From: Anaerotignum sp. MSJ-24
GTDB lineage: Bacteria; Bacillota; Clostridia; Lachnospirales; Anaerotignaceae
Reading direction: 5' to 3'
Assembly: GCF_018918145.1 (NCBI RefSeq)
Contig: NZ_JAHLPX010000011.1
Coordinates: 62,001-126,000 of the forward strand
DNA length: 64,000 nt
This document shows positions 47,429 through 58,300 of this stretch, in pieces. Each line of letters opens with the position of its first letter. The first letter of the stretch is position 1. Under the pieces are notes generated by a model. The model searched no databases. It saw nothing but the letters and a program-made list of their open reading frames with translations, and was not told the DNA's origin. Both the position numbers and the translations under genes were made by a program.

Positions 47429-47457
47429 TTGCATATGGTTGGAATTTATGATAAAAT
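47429..47457 (+). promoter_or_regulatory. Promoter of rpsF-ssb-rpsR
   Basis: TTGCAT (47429-47434) and TAAAAT (47452-47457) with a 17-base spacer, leaving a leader of about 70 bases before rpsF. Such leaders can bind the S6:S18 dimer; a match to that RNA motif was not verified. Confidence 0.6.
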
Positions 47458-47533
47458 CTAACGATGTAAGTTTAATTTAATCCTTGCTCTGTTTAATTAC
47501 AGGGCCTTATGTCCAGAAGGAGGTGTATCAGGA

Positions 47534-47821
47534 ATGAACAAATACGAGTTAGCATTAGTTTTAAATCCGACACTTGACGAAGAAACAAAAGCAGCTGAAA
47601 TGACAAAAGTTCAGGAGCTTATCGCAAGATTCGGTGGTACAATCGAAAAGATTGATGACTGGGGTAAGAGAAGACTCGCTTATGAAATCAAAAAAGTGAA
47701 CGAAGGTTTCTTCAGCTTCATTACATTTGATGCTGCAGCAACAGCTCCCGCTGAAATCGAAAGCCGTGTTCGTATCATGGAAAACGTATTACGTTACCTT
47801 ATCATCCGTAAGGATGCTTAA
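47534..47821 (+). CDS. rpsF: 30S ribosomal protein S6
   Basis: A 95-residue S6 protein, recognised by MNKYELALVLNPTLDEE at the start, DDWGKRRLAYEIKK, and EGFFSFITF in its single ferredoxin-like fold; it ends VLRYLIIRKDA. It binds S18 on the 16S rRNA platform. GAAGGAGGTG precedes ATG 47534. It is the first gene of the conserved rpsF-ssb-rpsR operon. Confidence 0.97.
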   Translation: MNKYELALVLNPTLDEETKAAEMTKVQELIARFGGTIEKIDDWGKRRLAYEIKKVNEGFFSFITFDAAATAPAEIESRVRIMENVLRYLIIRKDA

Positions 47822-47853
47822 TTTACGCCTATCTTTTTAACGGAGGTGTTTAT

Positions 47854-48300
47854 ATGAACAAGGTCATACTTATGGGACGACTCACAAGAGATCCCGAGGT
47901 AAGATATTCACAGGGTGCAGAACCTTTGGCGATTGCCAGATATTCACTTGCGGTCAACAAACGCTTTAAGCGTCAGGGTGAACCGGACGCAGACTTTATT
48001 CCTTGCGTTGCCTTTGGCAAACAGGGTGAGTTTGCGGAAAAGTATTTCAGAAAAGGTCAGATGGTAAGCGTAGTCGGAAGACTTCAGGTCCGTAACTGGG
48101 ACGATAACGAAGGTAGAAAGCGTACAACAACAGAGGTTGTTGTTGAAGAACAGTACTTTGCCGAAAGTAAAGCTTCTTCACAGGCACAGCGTCAGGCTGC
48201 TCCGCAGGCGGCAGGTGCTCCCGCAAAGGCAGACAACGGCGTAGGCGACGGTTTCTATCCCATTGATGAAAGTATAGAAGACGATGATTTACCCTTTTAA
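47854..48300 (+). CDS. ssb: Single-stranded DNA-binding protein
   Basis: A 148-residue SSB with N-terminal OB fold (MNKVILMGRLTRDPEVRYSQ, then YSLAVNKRFKRQGEPDADF and VVGRLQVRNWDD), a Gln/Ala-rich flexible linker from about residue 110, and the acidic protein-interaction tail ending DDDLPF. It protects single strands in replication and repair. ACGGAGGTG precedes ATG 47854. It lies between rpsF and rpsR, its standard place in Firmicutes. Confidence 0.97.
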   Translation: MNKVILMGRLTRDPEVRYSQGAEPLAIARYSLAVNKRFKRQGEPDADFIPCVAFGKQGEFAEKYFRKGQMVSVVGRLQVRNWDDNEGRKRTTTEVVVEEQYFAESKASSQAQRQAAPQAAGAPAKADNGVGDGFYPIDESIEDDDLPF

Positions 48301-48327
48301 TCAACAATTTTAAAAGGAGGTTGTATT

Positions 48328-48558
48328 ATGATTCAGAGAAAACGTGGACGTAGAAAAAAACGTGTATGTGCTTCATGTGCAGATAAAGTAACTGTTATCG
48401 ATTACAAAGATATCAGCAAACTCAGAAGATATGTTTCTGAAAGAGGCAAAATTCTTCCCAGAAGAATTACAGGAAACTGTGCAAAGCATCAGAGAGCTTT
48501 AACAACAGCTATCAAGAGAGCAAGACACGTTGCACTTATGCCTTATACACAGGACTAA
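48328..48558 (+). CDS. rpsR: 30S ribosomal protein S18
   Basis: A 76-residue S18 with basic N-terminus (RKRGRRKKR), [20 protein letters not shown] and [13 protein letters not shown]. The cysteine pair CASC and the CAKH segment suggest the zinc-binding form of S18. It partners S6. AAAGGAGGT precedes ATG 48328. Final gene of the operon, closed by a strong terminator. Confidence 0.97.
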   Translation: MIQRKRGRRKKRVCASCADKVTVIDYKDISKLRRYVSERGKILPRRITGNCAKHQRALTTAIKRARHVALMPYTQD

Positions 48559-48574
48559 TATAAAGTTCGTATTT

Positions 48575-48616
48575 AAAAAGACTGCAAAGATGATTAACCG
48601 TTTTTGCAGTCTTTTT
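48575..48616. terminator. Terminator between rpsR and the MNT-HEPN pair
   Basis: A long stem AAAAAGACTGCAAA/TTTGCAGTCTTTTT (48575-48588 with 48603-48616). The symmetric A and T tracts allow it to work for rpsR and for the converging minus-strand genes. Confidence 0.85.
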
Positions 48617-48623
48617 GCGTTTT

Positions 48624-49028
48624 CTATAAGTTATCCAATATATCTCCGTAATAAGCTTGGATTTCATCTTTGAGCTTAATAAATTCCGGTATATAGTTGT
48701 CCAAAATTAAGTTTACAAGATTTCTGGCGGCATTGCCGTCGTAAATATGCGACATATTGGTTCTTGCCTTAAGCATTGAAAGCCATGTATCCTCATCTAT
48801 AAATGAATATATGGAATATGCGGCTTTTATTATCGCTCTCGGAGAACCGGAGTTTGCAATGCTTTTGCCTTCGTATTTTATCAATTCCTTTAGGACTTTC
48901 CAACCGAGTTCGAACTGAACAAAGAATTTATATATTATACCGCCGACAATAAATTCGTTATTTAAGTCTTCATTTTTGGCTTTGGCAAGAACTTTCAAAT
49001 TTAAGCAATAGTTTTCAAATTTTTTCAT
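48624..49028 (-). CDS. HEPN-type toxin of an MNT-HEPN pair (HI0074 family)
   Basis: A 134-residue helical protein of the nucleotidyltransferase-substrate-binding (HI0074) family. It has FVQFELGWKVLKEL in its central helices and R-x4-H in RTNMSH near the C-terminal third, the HEPN catalytic signature of HepT-like RNase toxins. It overlaps the MNT gene by 14 bases, as usual for mntA-hepT modules. Start 49028 gives the family N-terminus MKKFENYCLNL; ATG 49043 is too close to its ribosome site. The partner MNT gene is frameshifted, so control of this toxin may be lost. Confidence 0.8.
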   Translation of the reverse strand: MKKFENYCLNLKVLAKAKNEDLNNEFIVGGIIYKFFVQFELGWKVLKELIKYEGKSIANSGSPRAIIKAAYSIYSFIDEDTWLSMLKARTNMSHIYDGNAARNLVNLILDNYIPEFIKLKDEIQAYYGDILDNL

Positions 49029-49319
49029 AAATAACGATGCCATCCTTTTCTATGGAAGCTCTTAATTTTTTCTGTATATTCTTATCAAGGTCAATAATAT
49101 CAAATTCGAGTAATGTTGAAACATTTTCGTTTACATCAAAAGAAAAAGAGGTTTTATCACCGCCGGAAATGGCAATGTCTATATCGCTTTTTTCATAAAA
49201 GGTTCCTCTTGCCCGAGAACCGAAAAGTATCAATTTTTCTATATTATGTTTTTTGCAAGGTTAATAAGTTCGTTTATAACAATGCTTTTTATACCTGTGT
49301 TTACCGCTGAGTCAGTCAA
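49015..49319 (-). pseudogene. MNT-type nucleotidyltransferase antitoxin, frameshifted
   Basis: The frame from TTG 49319 (after GGAGTGAT) reads LTDSAVNTGIKSIVINELINLAKN and stops shortly after a run of six A at about 49,251-49,256 (minus strand). One more A would continue into KHNIEKLILFGSRARG..SDIDIAIS, the GSxARG nucleotidyltransferase core, found in the next frame to TGA 49015. MNT antitoxins inactivate their HEPN partner by adding AMP. With six A no complete protein can be made unless slippage occurs. A homopolymer sequencing error is the other explanation. Confidence 0.75.
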
Positions 49320-49473
49320 AATATCACTCCTATTTAATATGATTTTATCATTAGTCAGTTTCAAAATCAATTCGATAGTTATTACATATTTATACTTATA
49401 CATACTGTTTAAGATGAATAATTACATCTTTTTCGATTAATACTAAAATAAAATTATCGAAGGGAGCTTTCAT

Positions 49474-50103
49474 ATGATTACATTATCCAAAGAAACAAGC
49501 GGCATACAAAGCCTTAAGGGAACGCAGACAGAGGAGAACCTTATGCGTGCCTTTGCCGGAGAAAGCCAGGCGAGAAACCGATATACCTTTGCGGCCAAAT
49601 CTGCTCACAAGAACAAGCTGCACTGCATTGAGGCGGTTTTTCAGTTTACGGCATCGCAGGAGCTGGCCCATGCGAAGGTATTTTATGACTTTCTGAAGGA
49701 GAGCAACGGTTCGACAATGTATATTGACGGCGGCTATCCTGTTGAAATATATGACGATGCTTACAGCCTTCTCAATGCGGCGGCACATAATGAATATCAG
49801 GAATATGACGATGTGTATAAGAGCTTTGCGGATATTGCGGAGCAGGAAGGCTTTATCGGTGTGGCACAGACCTTCAAAAATATTGCGGCGATAGAGAAAA
49901 CACATGGCGACAGATTTCGATATTTTGCTGATCTTGTTAAGGAAAACAGGCTATTTGTTTCCGATATAAGTACCGGCTTTGTGTGCCTTAATTGTGGGTA
50001 TGTATATACAGGTACGGAGGTGCCGGAGATTTGTCCCGTATGCAAGCACGACAGAGGATATTTTATAAGAGCGGAGCTGTTGCCGTATAGTGAATTAAAA
50101 TAA
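49474..50103 (+). CDS. Rubrerythrin
   Basis: A 209-residue non-heme iron peroxidase that removes hydrogen peroxide in anaerobes. The N-terminal ferritin-like domain has EENLMRAFAGESQARNRY and a second ExxH in QELAHAKVF; EKTHGDRF provides the later ligands. The C-terminal rubredoxin domain carries two CxxC pairs, CLNCGYVY and CPVCKHDRGYF. GAAGGGAGC precedes ATG 49474. It is monocistronic or joined to the next gene, 59 bases downstream. Confidence 0.93.
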   Translation: MITLSKETSGIQSLKGTQTEENLMRAFAGESQARNRYTFAAKSAHKNKLHCIEAVFQFTASQELAHAKVFYDFLKESNGSTMYIDGGYPVEIYDDAYSLLNAAAHNEYQEYDDVYKSFADIAEQEGFIGVAQTFKNIAAIEKTHGDRFRYFADLVKENRLFVSDISTGFVCLNCGYVYTGTEVPEICPVCKHDRGYFIRAELLPYSELK

Positions 50104-50162
50104 ATATTGTTCTGCAATAAAGAATATGGTATTATGAAAGAAAACAATAAGGGGGATAAATT

Positions 50163-51032
50163 ATGAAGCTTATTACATTTGAGTATAACGGAGTTCAGCA
50201 GATCGGCGTGCTGAGCAAGGACGAAACAAAGGTATATCCTATAAAAGGATATTCTTCCATGAATGAGCTTATTGACAGCTATGATGAAGGCTTATTCAAT
50301 AAGCTTGCGGAAGGCATAAACGAGAGTGAGGCAATCTGCTTTGCAGATGTAATCAAAAAAGCACCTATACCAAATCCAAGACAGGACGTTATCTGCCTCG
50401 GAATAAATTATACGGAGCACGCAAAGGAGTCAGCAAGATTCCACAATGAGGCTTTCGGCGGAGAAAGACCTTATCCCATATATTTTTCTAAACGAGTAAA
50501 CGAAGCTCCGGCAGATGGCGATGTGATAAGCGGACATTTTAATATAGTAGACAGCCTTGATTATGAATCCGAGCTGGGAGTTATACTTGCGAAGGACGCG
50601 AAGAACGTAGCGCCGGAGGATGTACATAAATATATATTCGGATATACGGTTATAAACGATGTAAGTGCGAGAAATGTACAAACTGCACATAAGCAGTGGT
50701 ATTTCGGAAAGAGTCTTGACGGATTTACTCCAATGGGACCTTGCATTTTGACCGCCGATGAGGTGGAATATCCGCCTGCACTCAAAATTACATCAAAGGT
50801 AAACGGAGAATTAAGACAGAATAGCAATACCGATATGATGATAACGGACATTGACCACATAGTAAGCGAATTGAGTGCCGGAATAACATTAAAAGCCGGA
50901 ACAATAATAGCGACAGGAACACCTGCCGGAGTAGGAATGGGAATGACACCGCCTACATTCCTCAAAAAGGGTGACGTTGTGGAGTGCGAAATAGAGAAAA
51001 TAGGAAAATTGACAAACACAATAGGAGATTAA
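50163..51032 (+). CDS. Fumarylacetoacetate hydrolase family protein
   Basis: A 289-residue protein of the FAH superfamily, which includes hydrolases, decarboxylases and isomerases of 2-oxo acids. The family core is present: VICLGINYTEHAKES near residue 78, DYESELGVILAKDAKNV with metal-binding Glu, YTVINDVSARNVQ, KSLDGFTPMGPCI and GTPAGVGMGMTPPTFLKKGD. The exact substrate cannot be inferred; catabolism of aromatic or 4-oxo acids is one option. A GGGGGAT ribosome site precedes ATG 50163. Confidence 0.88.
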   Translation: MKLITFEYNGVQQIGVLSKDETKVYPIKGYSSMNELIDSYDEGLFNKLAEGINESEAICFADVIKKAPIPNPRQDVICLGINYTEHAKESARFHNEAFGGERPYPIYFSKRVNEAPADGDVISGHFNIVDSLDYESELGVILAKDAKNVAPEDVHKYIFGYTVINDVSARNVQTAHKQWYFGKSLDGFTPMGPCILTADEVEYPPALKITSKVNGELRQNSNTDMMITDIDHIVSELSAGITLKAGTIIATGTPAGVGMGMTPPTFLKKGDVVECEIEKIGKLTNTIGD

Positions 51033-51038
51033 CACCTT

Positions 51039-51077
51039 AACGGCTTATCCGGTTTTTCGGACAGGCCGTTTGTTTTT
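51039..51077 (+). terminator. Terminator after the FAH-family gene
   Basis: AACGGC (51039-51044) pairs with GCCGTT (51065-51070), with an inner CCG/CGG pairing, followed by TGTTTTTG. Confidence 0.75.
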
Positions 51078-51113
51078 GAGCAAAAAAATAACAGGAGGTT
51101 TCTCCTGTAAGCA

Positions 51114-51142
51114 TTGACAAACAAAGGTTTTTATGATATTAT
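51114..51142 (+). promoter_or_regulatory. rpoB promoter
   Basis: A perfect TTGACA (51114-51119) and TATTAT (51137-51142) with a 17-base spacer. The resulting leader to rpoB is about 360 bases long, with a second TTGACA at 51251 that lacks a well-placed -10. Confidence 0.7.
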
Positions 51143-51390
51143 TATTAAACTTGCCAATAAAGTGTGTTTGTCTTTACGAACATAATCATTATAGCACAAC
51201 TGATTATCCATTTCAAGATAATTAATTAGTAAAAGTAATGAAAATAAGATTGACAAAAAATATTTTTGCGGTATCAAACAAAATTTTTGATATATTATCA
51301 AGAATTTATGTCAATTATATATAAAAACATAGACCTAAAATCTGTGTTTTGTAATTTTTGGGATAGAATTTCCTGAATTTTGTGAACTTT

Positions 51391-51481
51391 TTACCTCCGG
51401 CTGATCAAAGGTTGGGAGGTAATTGTGTTGACTTTGTTCGGGCAGTTCTTACTTTTTTTATATGAGATTTTTACTTGTTAG
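51391..51481 (+). promoter_or_regulatory. rpoB leader hairpin and short leader ORF with sequestered ribosome site
   Basis: TTACCTCC (51391-51398) can pair with GGAGGTAA (51415-51422). The right arm includes the Shine-Dalgarno sequence GGGAGGT of an 18-codon ORF starting GTG 51425 (MLTLFGQFLLFLYEIFTC, TAG 51479-51481). rpoB begins 27 bases after this stop. The arrangement resembles a translationally controlled leader peptide; function is inferred. Confidence 0.4.
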
Positions 51482-51508
51482 CGTCTATCATTTTTAAGGG
51501 GTGGCTTT

Positions 51509-54500
51509 ATGGAAAAAAACAGAATTCACTCGGCTCAAATGGGCGAGATGAAAAGAAAAAGCTATTCAAGAATTAAAGAAGTTCTTGAAATGCCGAATCT
51601 TCTTGAAGTCCAGAAGAACAGCTACAAATGGTTCCTTGACGAAGGCCTTCAGGAAGTGTTTGAGGATGTTTCTCCTATTACAGACTTCAACGGAAACCTT
51701 ATGCTTGAGTTCACTGACTTTACACTTGATTCAACACCCAAGTATTCACTTGAAGAGTGTAAGGAAAGAGATGCAACATATGCTGCTGCACTCAAGGTAA
51801 GAGCAAGACTTATTAATAAAGAAACAGAGGAAATCAAGGATCAGGAAATATTCATGGGCGATTTCCCTCTTATGACAGATACCGGCACATTCATAATCAA
51901 CGGTGCTGAACGAGTTATCGTCAGCCAGCTCGTAAGATCACCCGGTATTTATTACGCATCGGAATTTGATAAGCTTGGTAAAAAGCTTCTTTCATCAACG
52001 GTTATCCCCAACAGAGGCGCATGGCTTGAATATGAAACAGATTCAAACGATGTATTCAGCGTTCGTGTGGACAGAACAAGAAAGGTTCCCGTTACTGTTC
52101 TCATAAGAGCACTCGGAGTAAGCTCCGATGCGGAAATCATCGAACTTTTCGGTGAAGAACCCAAAATCCTTGCTACAATCGAAAAGGACGTAAGCAAGAG
52201 CTATGAAGAAGGTCTTGTTGAGCTTTATAAAAAGCTTCGTCCCGGCGAGCCTCCCACAGTAGAAAGCTCAGAGAGCCTTCTCAGAGGTATGTTCTTCGAT
52301 CCCAAGAGATATGACCTTGCAAAGGTTGGTAGATACAAATTCAATAAAAAGCTTGCTCTCAAGACAAGAGTAAGCGGTGCTGTGCTTGCAGAGGCTGTTG
52401 TTGATCCTATGACAGGCGAAATCGTTGCAGAGGAAGGCACAGTGCTTTCACAGGCTATTCTTGAAACAATCCAGGATACAGGTGTTGCCGGAATCATTAT
52501 CAGAAACGAAGAAGGCAGAGAAATCAAAATCCTTTCAAACAGAGCGGTTTCCATCGAGCCTTTCGTTGCTGAATACGGTCTTACGGCTCAGGAGCTCGGC
52601 GTTAAGGAAAAGGTTTACTATCCTGTTCTTTGCGAAATACTTGAAAGCTGCGAAAACGCAGACGAAATCAAGGCTGCCGTTAAGGCTAAACACCATGAGC
52701 TTATTCCTATCCATATCACAGTTGAGGACATTATGGCTTCTATCAACTATGTAATGCACCTTGACTATGGCTATGGCAATGTGGACGATATTGACCACCT
52801 CGGAAACAGACGTATCCGTTCGGTAGGCGAGCTTCTCCAGAACCAGTTCAGAATAGGTCTTTCAAGAATGGAAAGAGTTGTTCGTGAGCGTATGACAATC
52901 CAGGATATGGAGAATGCAACACCTCAGGCACTTATCAATGTAAGACCTGTAACTGCCGCAATTAAGGAGTTCTTCGGAAGCTCACAGCTTTCACAGTTCA
53001 TGGACCAGAACAATCCGCTTTCCGAGCTTACACATAAGCGTCGTCTTTCGGCACTCGGCCCGGGCGGTCTTTCAAGAGAAAGAGCCGGATTCGAGGTTCG
53101 TGACGTACATTCATCACATTACGGAAGAATGTGCCCCATCGAGACACCCGAAGGTCCTAACATCGGTCTTATCAACTCACTTGCAACATTCGCAAGAATC
53201 AATGAATACGGCTTTATCGAAGCTCCTTACAGAGTAATCGTTAAGGACGAAAACGGTGAGCCCGTTGTTACAGACGAAGTAAGATATGTTACAGCCGATG
53301 AAGAGGAAAACTACAACGTAGTTCAGGCCAACGAGCCTCTTCTTCCCGATGGACATTTTGCACATAAGAAGGTTACAGGACGTCATCGTGACGATATTAT
53401 CGAAGTAGACAGAACGGAAGTTCAGCTTATGGACGTTTCGCCCAAGCAGATGGTTTCCGTTGCTACTGCGCTTATTCCTTTCCTTGAAAACGACGATGCT
53501 AACCGTGCGCTCATGGGATCTAACATGCAGCGTCAGGCTGTGCCTCTTCTTACAACGGATTCTCCTATCGTAGGAACAGGTATGGAATACAAGGCAGCAA
53601 AGGACTCAGGTATCGCCATTGTTGCTAAAAAAGGCGGCGTTGTTGAAAAGCTCAGCGCAAACGAAATTGTTATCAAAAACGACGAAGGACAGAGAGATGT
53701 ATATCATCTTATCAAGTTCCAGAGAAGTAACCAGGGAACATGTCTTAACCAGAGACCTATTGTAAATAAGGGTGAAAGAGTTGAAGCAGGACGTATTATT
53801 GCGGACGGTGCATCAACAAGCAACGGAGAGCTTGCTCTCGGTAAAAATCCTCTTATCGGTTTCATGACATGGGAAGGTTATAACTACGAGGACGCCGTTC
53901 TTCTCAGCGAAAAGCTCGTTCAGGAGGACGTTTACACATCTGTTCATATTGAAGAATTTGAAGCAGAAGCAAGAGATACAAAGCTCGGACCCGAAGAAAT
54001 TACAAGAGATATTCCTAACGTAGGCGAGGACGCACTCCGTGACCTTGACGAAAGAGGTATTATCCGTGTAGGTGCAGAGGTTCGTTCGAACGATATACTT
54101 GTAGGTAAGGTTACACCTAAGGGTGAAACAGAGCTTACGGCAGAGGAAAGACTTCTCCGTGCAATCTTCGGCGAGAAGGCAAGAGAGGTCAGAGATACAT
54201 CACTCAGAGTTCCTCACGGTGAATCCGGTATCATTGTTGACGTTAAGATATTTACAAGAGAAAACGGCGACGACATCGGCCCCGGCGTAAATCAGCTTGT
54301 CCGTGTATATATTGCACAGAAACGTAAGATTTCCGTTGGTGACAAGATGGCCGGACGTCATGGTAACAAGGGTGTTGTTTCGAGAGTTCTTCCCGTTGAG
54401 GATATGCCTTTCCTTGAAAACGGCCGTCCTCTCGATATAGTTCTTAATCCCCTTGGTATTCCTTCTCGTATGAATATCGGTCAGGTCCTTGAAACACATC

Positions 54501-55369
54501 TTTCACTTGCGGCTAAGGCTCTCGGCTGGAAGATTTCTACACCTGTATTCGACGGTGCTGACGAGGTTGACATCATGGATACACTTGAAATGGCAAACGA
54601 TTACGTTAATACCGAATGGGAGGAATTCTCCGAAAAATGGAAGCCTCTCCTTCAGGGTGATATATATGATGAGCTCTATGAAAACAGAGATCACAGAGCA
54701 GAGTGGAAGGGAGTTAAGCTCAGTCGTGACGGTAAGGTTCAGCTTCGTGACGGACGTACGGGCGAGCCCTTCGACAACAGAGTTACAATCGGCTTCATGC
54801 ACTACTTGAAGCTCCATCATCTTGTTGATGATAAAATCCATGCACGTTCAACAGGTCCTTACTCACTTGTTACACAGCAGCCTCTCGGCGGTAAAGCACA
54901 GTTCGGCGGCCAGCGTTTCGGTGAGATGGAGGTTTGGGCACTCGAGGCTTACGGTGCAGCATACACACTTCAGGAAATCCTTACGGTTAAATCGGACGAT
55001 GTTGTAGGACGTGTTAAGACATACGAATCAATAGTTAAGGGTGAAAATATTCCTGAACCCGGAGTTCCCGAATCATTCAAGGTTCTCCTTAAGGAGCTTC
55101 AGTCACTTGCCCTTGATATTAAAGTTCTCAGAGCCGACTCAACAGAGGTTGAAATTAAGGAATCCATTGATGATGACGAAATAGGCGAAAACCTTGATAT
55201 GCAGGTTGTAAACGATATTAACAAAAATTCCGACGGTTATACAGAGGAAGAAGGCAACCTTAATGACGCCATTGATATGATTTTCGGAAACAGTTCCGAC
55301 CATGAAGATGATTTCGACTATGAAGATGATTTAGAAGGAGATTTCGACGGACTTGATGACGAGAACTAA
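51509..55369 (+). CDS. rpoB: RNA polymerase subunit beta
   Basis: A 1286-residue catalytic subunit of RNA polymerase. It is recognised by [14 protein letters not shown] near the start, the rifampicin pocket [20 protein letters not shown] followed by [10 protein letters not shown], and [17 protein letters not shown] in the active centre. The rifampicin-contact residues Q, D, H and S are all in the susceptible state. The acidic C-terminal tail is rich in Asp and Glu, as in many Clostridia. AAGGGGTGG precedes ATG 51509. Upstream ribosomal protein genes (rplKAJL) are absent. Confidence 0.99.
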   Translation: MEKNRIHSAQMGEMKRKSYSRIKEVLEMPNLLEVQKNSYKWFLDEGLQEVFEDVSPITDFNGNLMLEFTDFTLDSTPKYSLEECKERDATYAAALKVRARLINKETEEIKDQEIFMGDFPLMTDTGTFIINGAERVIVSQLVRSPGIYYASEFDKLGKKLLSSTVIPNRGAWLEYETDSNDVFSVRVDRTRKVPVTVLIRALGVSSDAEIIELFGEEPKILATIEKDVSKSYEEGLVELYKKLRPGEPPTVESSESLLRGMFFDPKRYDLAKVGRYKFNKKLALKTRVSGAVLAEAVVDPMTGEIVAEEGTVLSQAILETIQDTGVAGIIIRNEEGREIKILSNRAVSIEPFVAEYGLTAQELGVKEKVYYPVLCEILESCENADEIKAAVKAKHHELIPIHITVEDIMASINYVMHLDYGYGNVDDIDHLGNRRIRSVGELLQNQFRIGLSRMERVVRERMTIQDMENATPQALINVRPVTAAIKEFFGSSQLSQFMDQNNPLSELTHKRRLSALGPGGLSRERAGFEVRDVHSSHYGRMCPIETPEGPNIGLINSLATFARINEYGFIEAPYRVIVKDENGEPVVTDEVRYVTADEEENYNVVQANEPLLPDGHFAHKKVTGRHRDDIIEVDRTEVQLMDVSPKQMVSVATALIPFLENDDANRALMGSNMQRQAVPLLTTDSPIVGTGMEYKAAKDSGIAIVAKKGGVVEKLSANEIVIKNDEGQRDVYHLIKFQRSNQGTCLNQRPIVNKGERVEAGRIIADGASTSNGELALGKNPLIGFMTWEGYNYEDAVLLSEKLVQEDVYTSVHIEEFEAEARDTKLGPEEITRDIPNVGEDALRDLDERGIIRVGAEVRSNDILVGKVTPKGETELTAEERLLRAIFGEKAREVRDTSLRVPHGESGIIVDVKIFTRENGDDIGPGVNQLVRVYIAQKRKISVGDKMAGRHGNKGVVSRVLPVEDMPFLENGRPLDIVLNPLGIPSRMNIGQVLETHLSLAAKALGWKISTPVFDGADEVDIMDTLEMANDYVNTEWEEFSEKWKPLLQGDIYDELYENRDHRAEWKGVKLSRDGKVQLRDGRTGEPFDNRVTIGFMHYLKLHHLVDDKIHARSTGPYSLVTQQPLGGKAQFGGQRFGEMEVWALEAYGAAYTLQEILTVKSDDVVGRVKTYESIVKGENIPEPGVPESFKVLLKELQSLALDIKVLRADSTEVEIKESIDDDEIGENLDMQVVNDINKNSDGYTEEEGNLNDAIDMIFGNSSDHEDDFDYEDDLEGDFDGLDDEN

Positions 55370-55385
55370 GAAGGGAGAATGTTAA

Positions 55386-58300
55386 ATGCAGCAGAATACA
55401 GAGCATGACATAGTATTTGATTCAATTAAAATCGGCTTGGCTTCTCCGGAAAAGATTCGTGAATGGAGTCATGGTGAAGTAAAGAAACCCGAAACAATAA
55501 ATTACAGAACTCTTAAGCCCGAAAGAGACGGTCTTTTCTGCGAAAGAATATTTGGACCTACAAAGGACTGGGAGTGCCACTGCGGTAAATATAAAAGAAT
55601 AAGATACAAAGGTGTTGTTTGTGACCGATGCGGCGTTGAGGTTACAAAATCAAAGGTAAGACGTGAACGTATGGGACACATTGAGCTTGCCGCACCTGTA
55701 TCACATATATGGTATTTCAAAGGTATTCCCAGCCGTATGGGACTTATCCTTTCAATGTCACCAAAGGCTCTTGAAAAGGTACTCTATTTCGGAAGCTATG
55801 TTGTTCTTGATCCGGGCGACACAGGTCTTCACGAAAAGGACCTTCTTTCAGAGAGAGAATATAAAGATATGCTTGAAAAGTACGGCGACACATTCCGTGT
55901 AGGAATGGGTGCCGAGGCTATCAAGGAGCTTCTCTGCGCTATCGACCTTGAAAAAGACTCAGAAGAGCTTAAGAAGCAGCTTGCCAACACAACAGGCCAG
56001 AAAAAAATCAGAATAATCAAAAGACTTGAGGTTGTTGAGTCATTCAGACTTTCAGGCAACAAGCCCGAATGGATGATTCTTGATGCAGTACCGGTTATTC
56101 CTCCCGACATCAGACCTATGGTCCAGCTCGACGGCGGACGTTTTGCAACAAGCGACCTTAACGACCTTTACAGAAGAGTTATAAACAGAAATAACCGTCT
56201 TAAAAGACTTCTCGAGCTCGGTGCTCCCGATATTATCGTAAGAAACGAAAAGAGAATGCTTCAGGAGGCAGTTGACGCACTTATCGACAACGGCCGTAGA
56301 GGCAGACCTGTAACAGGCCCCGGAAACAGACCCCTTAAGTCACTTTCCGATATGCTTAAGGGTAAACAGGGACGTTTCCGTCAGAACCTTCTCGGTAAAC
56401 GTGTTGACTATTCGGGACGTTCGGTTATCGTTGTAGGCCCTGAGCTTAAGATTTTCCAGTGCGGTCTTCCTAAGGAAATGGCTATCGAGCTTTTCAAGCC
56501 CTTCGTTATGAAGCAGCTTGTTGAAAAGGGACTTGCACACAATGTTAAGTCTGCAAAGAGAATGATTGAAAGACTCCAGACAGAGGTCTGGGACGTCCTT
56601 GAAGACGTTATCAAAGAGCATCCGGTTATGCTTAACCGTGCACCGACACTTCATAGACTTGGTATCCAGGCATTTGAGCCTGTACTTGTTGAAGGCCGTG
56701 CAATTAAGCTTCATCCGCTCGTATGTACAGCATACAACGCTGACTTCGACGGTGACCAGATGGCTGTCCATGTTCCTCTTTCTGTTGAGGCACAGGCAGA
56801 ATGCCGTTTCCTTCTTCTTTCACCCAATAACCTTCTCAAGCCTTCGGACGGTGCTCCCGTAACAGTACCTACACAGGATATGATCCTCGGTATGTACTAT
56901 CTTACACTCTGCAAGGAGGAGCTTGTTAAAGAGGTTATCGAAACAGATGCAGACGGCAACCCTATACTTGACGGTGACGGCAATCCCGTTAAATACCTTC
57001 AGTATAAGCTTTACAGAGATGAAAGAGAGGCTATTCTTGCATACGAAAACCATGAGGTTTCTCTCCATGAGCCTGTTAAGGTAAGAAGAACACTTACATT
57101 TGACGGTGTTGAAGAAACAAGAGTAGTTGTAACGACAGTCGGAAGAATTATATTCAACGAAGCTATTCCCCAGTGCCTTGGCTATGTAGACAGAACAAAG
57201 GACGAGGATAAGTTCAGATATGAAATAGATTTCCTTGTTGATAAGAAGGGTATCGGAAAGATTATCAACAAATGTATCAATAAGCGTGGTGCTACCGAAA
57301 CAGCCGATATGCTTGACAAGATTAAATCACTCGGTTACAAGTATTCAACAAAGGCAGCACTTACAGTTTCAATTTCCGATATGGAAATTCCTAAGCAGAA
57401 GAAGGAATACCTTGCCGAAGCCGAGGAAATGGTTGAAAAGATTACAAAGAAATATAAACGTGGTTTCATGACAGACGATGAACGTCATAACAAGGTTATC
57501 GAAACATGGAACATTGCCAACGACAAGATTACAGATGCACTTCTTGCAGGTCTTGGTAAATACAACAACATCTTCATGATGGCTAACTCTGGTGCCCGTG
57601 GTTCTAACAGCCAGATTAAACAGCTTGCAGGTATGCGAGGACTTATGGCTAACCCTTCGGGTGGTATCATCGAGCTCCCTATCAAGTCTAACTTCCGTGA
57701 AGGTCTTTCGGTTCTTGAGTACTTCATTTCCGCTCATGGTGCTCGTAAAGGTCTTACAGATACAGCTCTCCGTACAGCCGACTCAGGTTATCTTACAAGA
57801 CGTCTTGTTGACGTTTCACAGGATATTATTATCCGTGAATGGGATTGTACACCGGAAGGCAAGGAAGCACCCGGTCTTTGGGTAAGTGCTTTCGTTGACG
57901 GAAACGAAGTTATCGAAAGTCTTCAGGACAGATTAAGAGGCCGTTGGTCAGTCAAAGATATTGTAGATCCCGAAACAGGCGAGATTATTGTTCCTGCCGA
58001 CACAATGATTACTCCCGATATGGCAGAAAAGGTTGAGAAGGCCGGAATTAAGAGCGTTCTTATAAGAACAGTTCTTACATGCCGTTCAAACATCGGTATT
58101 TGTGCTAAGTGCTACGGCGCAAACATGGCAAGCGGCCGTTCGGTAAGAATCGGTGAATCGGTTGGTATCATTGCCGCTCAGTCAATCGGTGAGCCCGGTA
58201 CACAGCTTACAATGCGTACATTCCATACCGGTGGTATTGCCGGAGACGACATCACACAGGGTCTTCCTCGAGTTGAGGAGCTTTTCGAGGCAAGAAAGCC

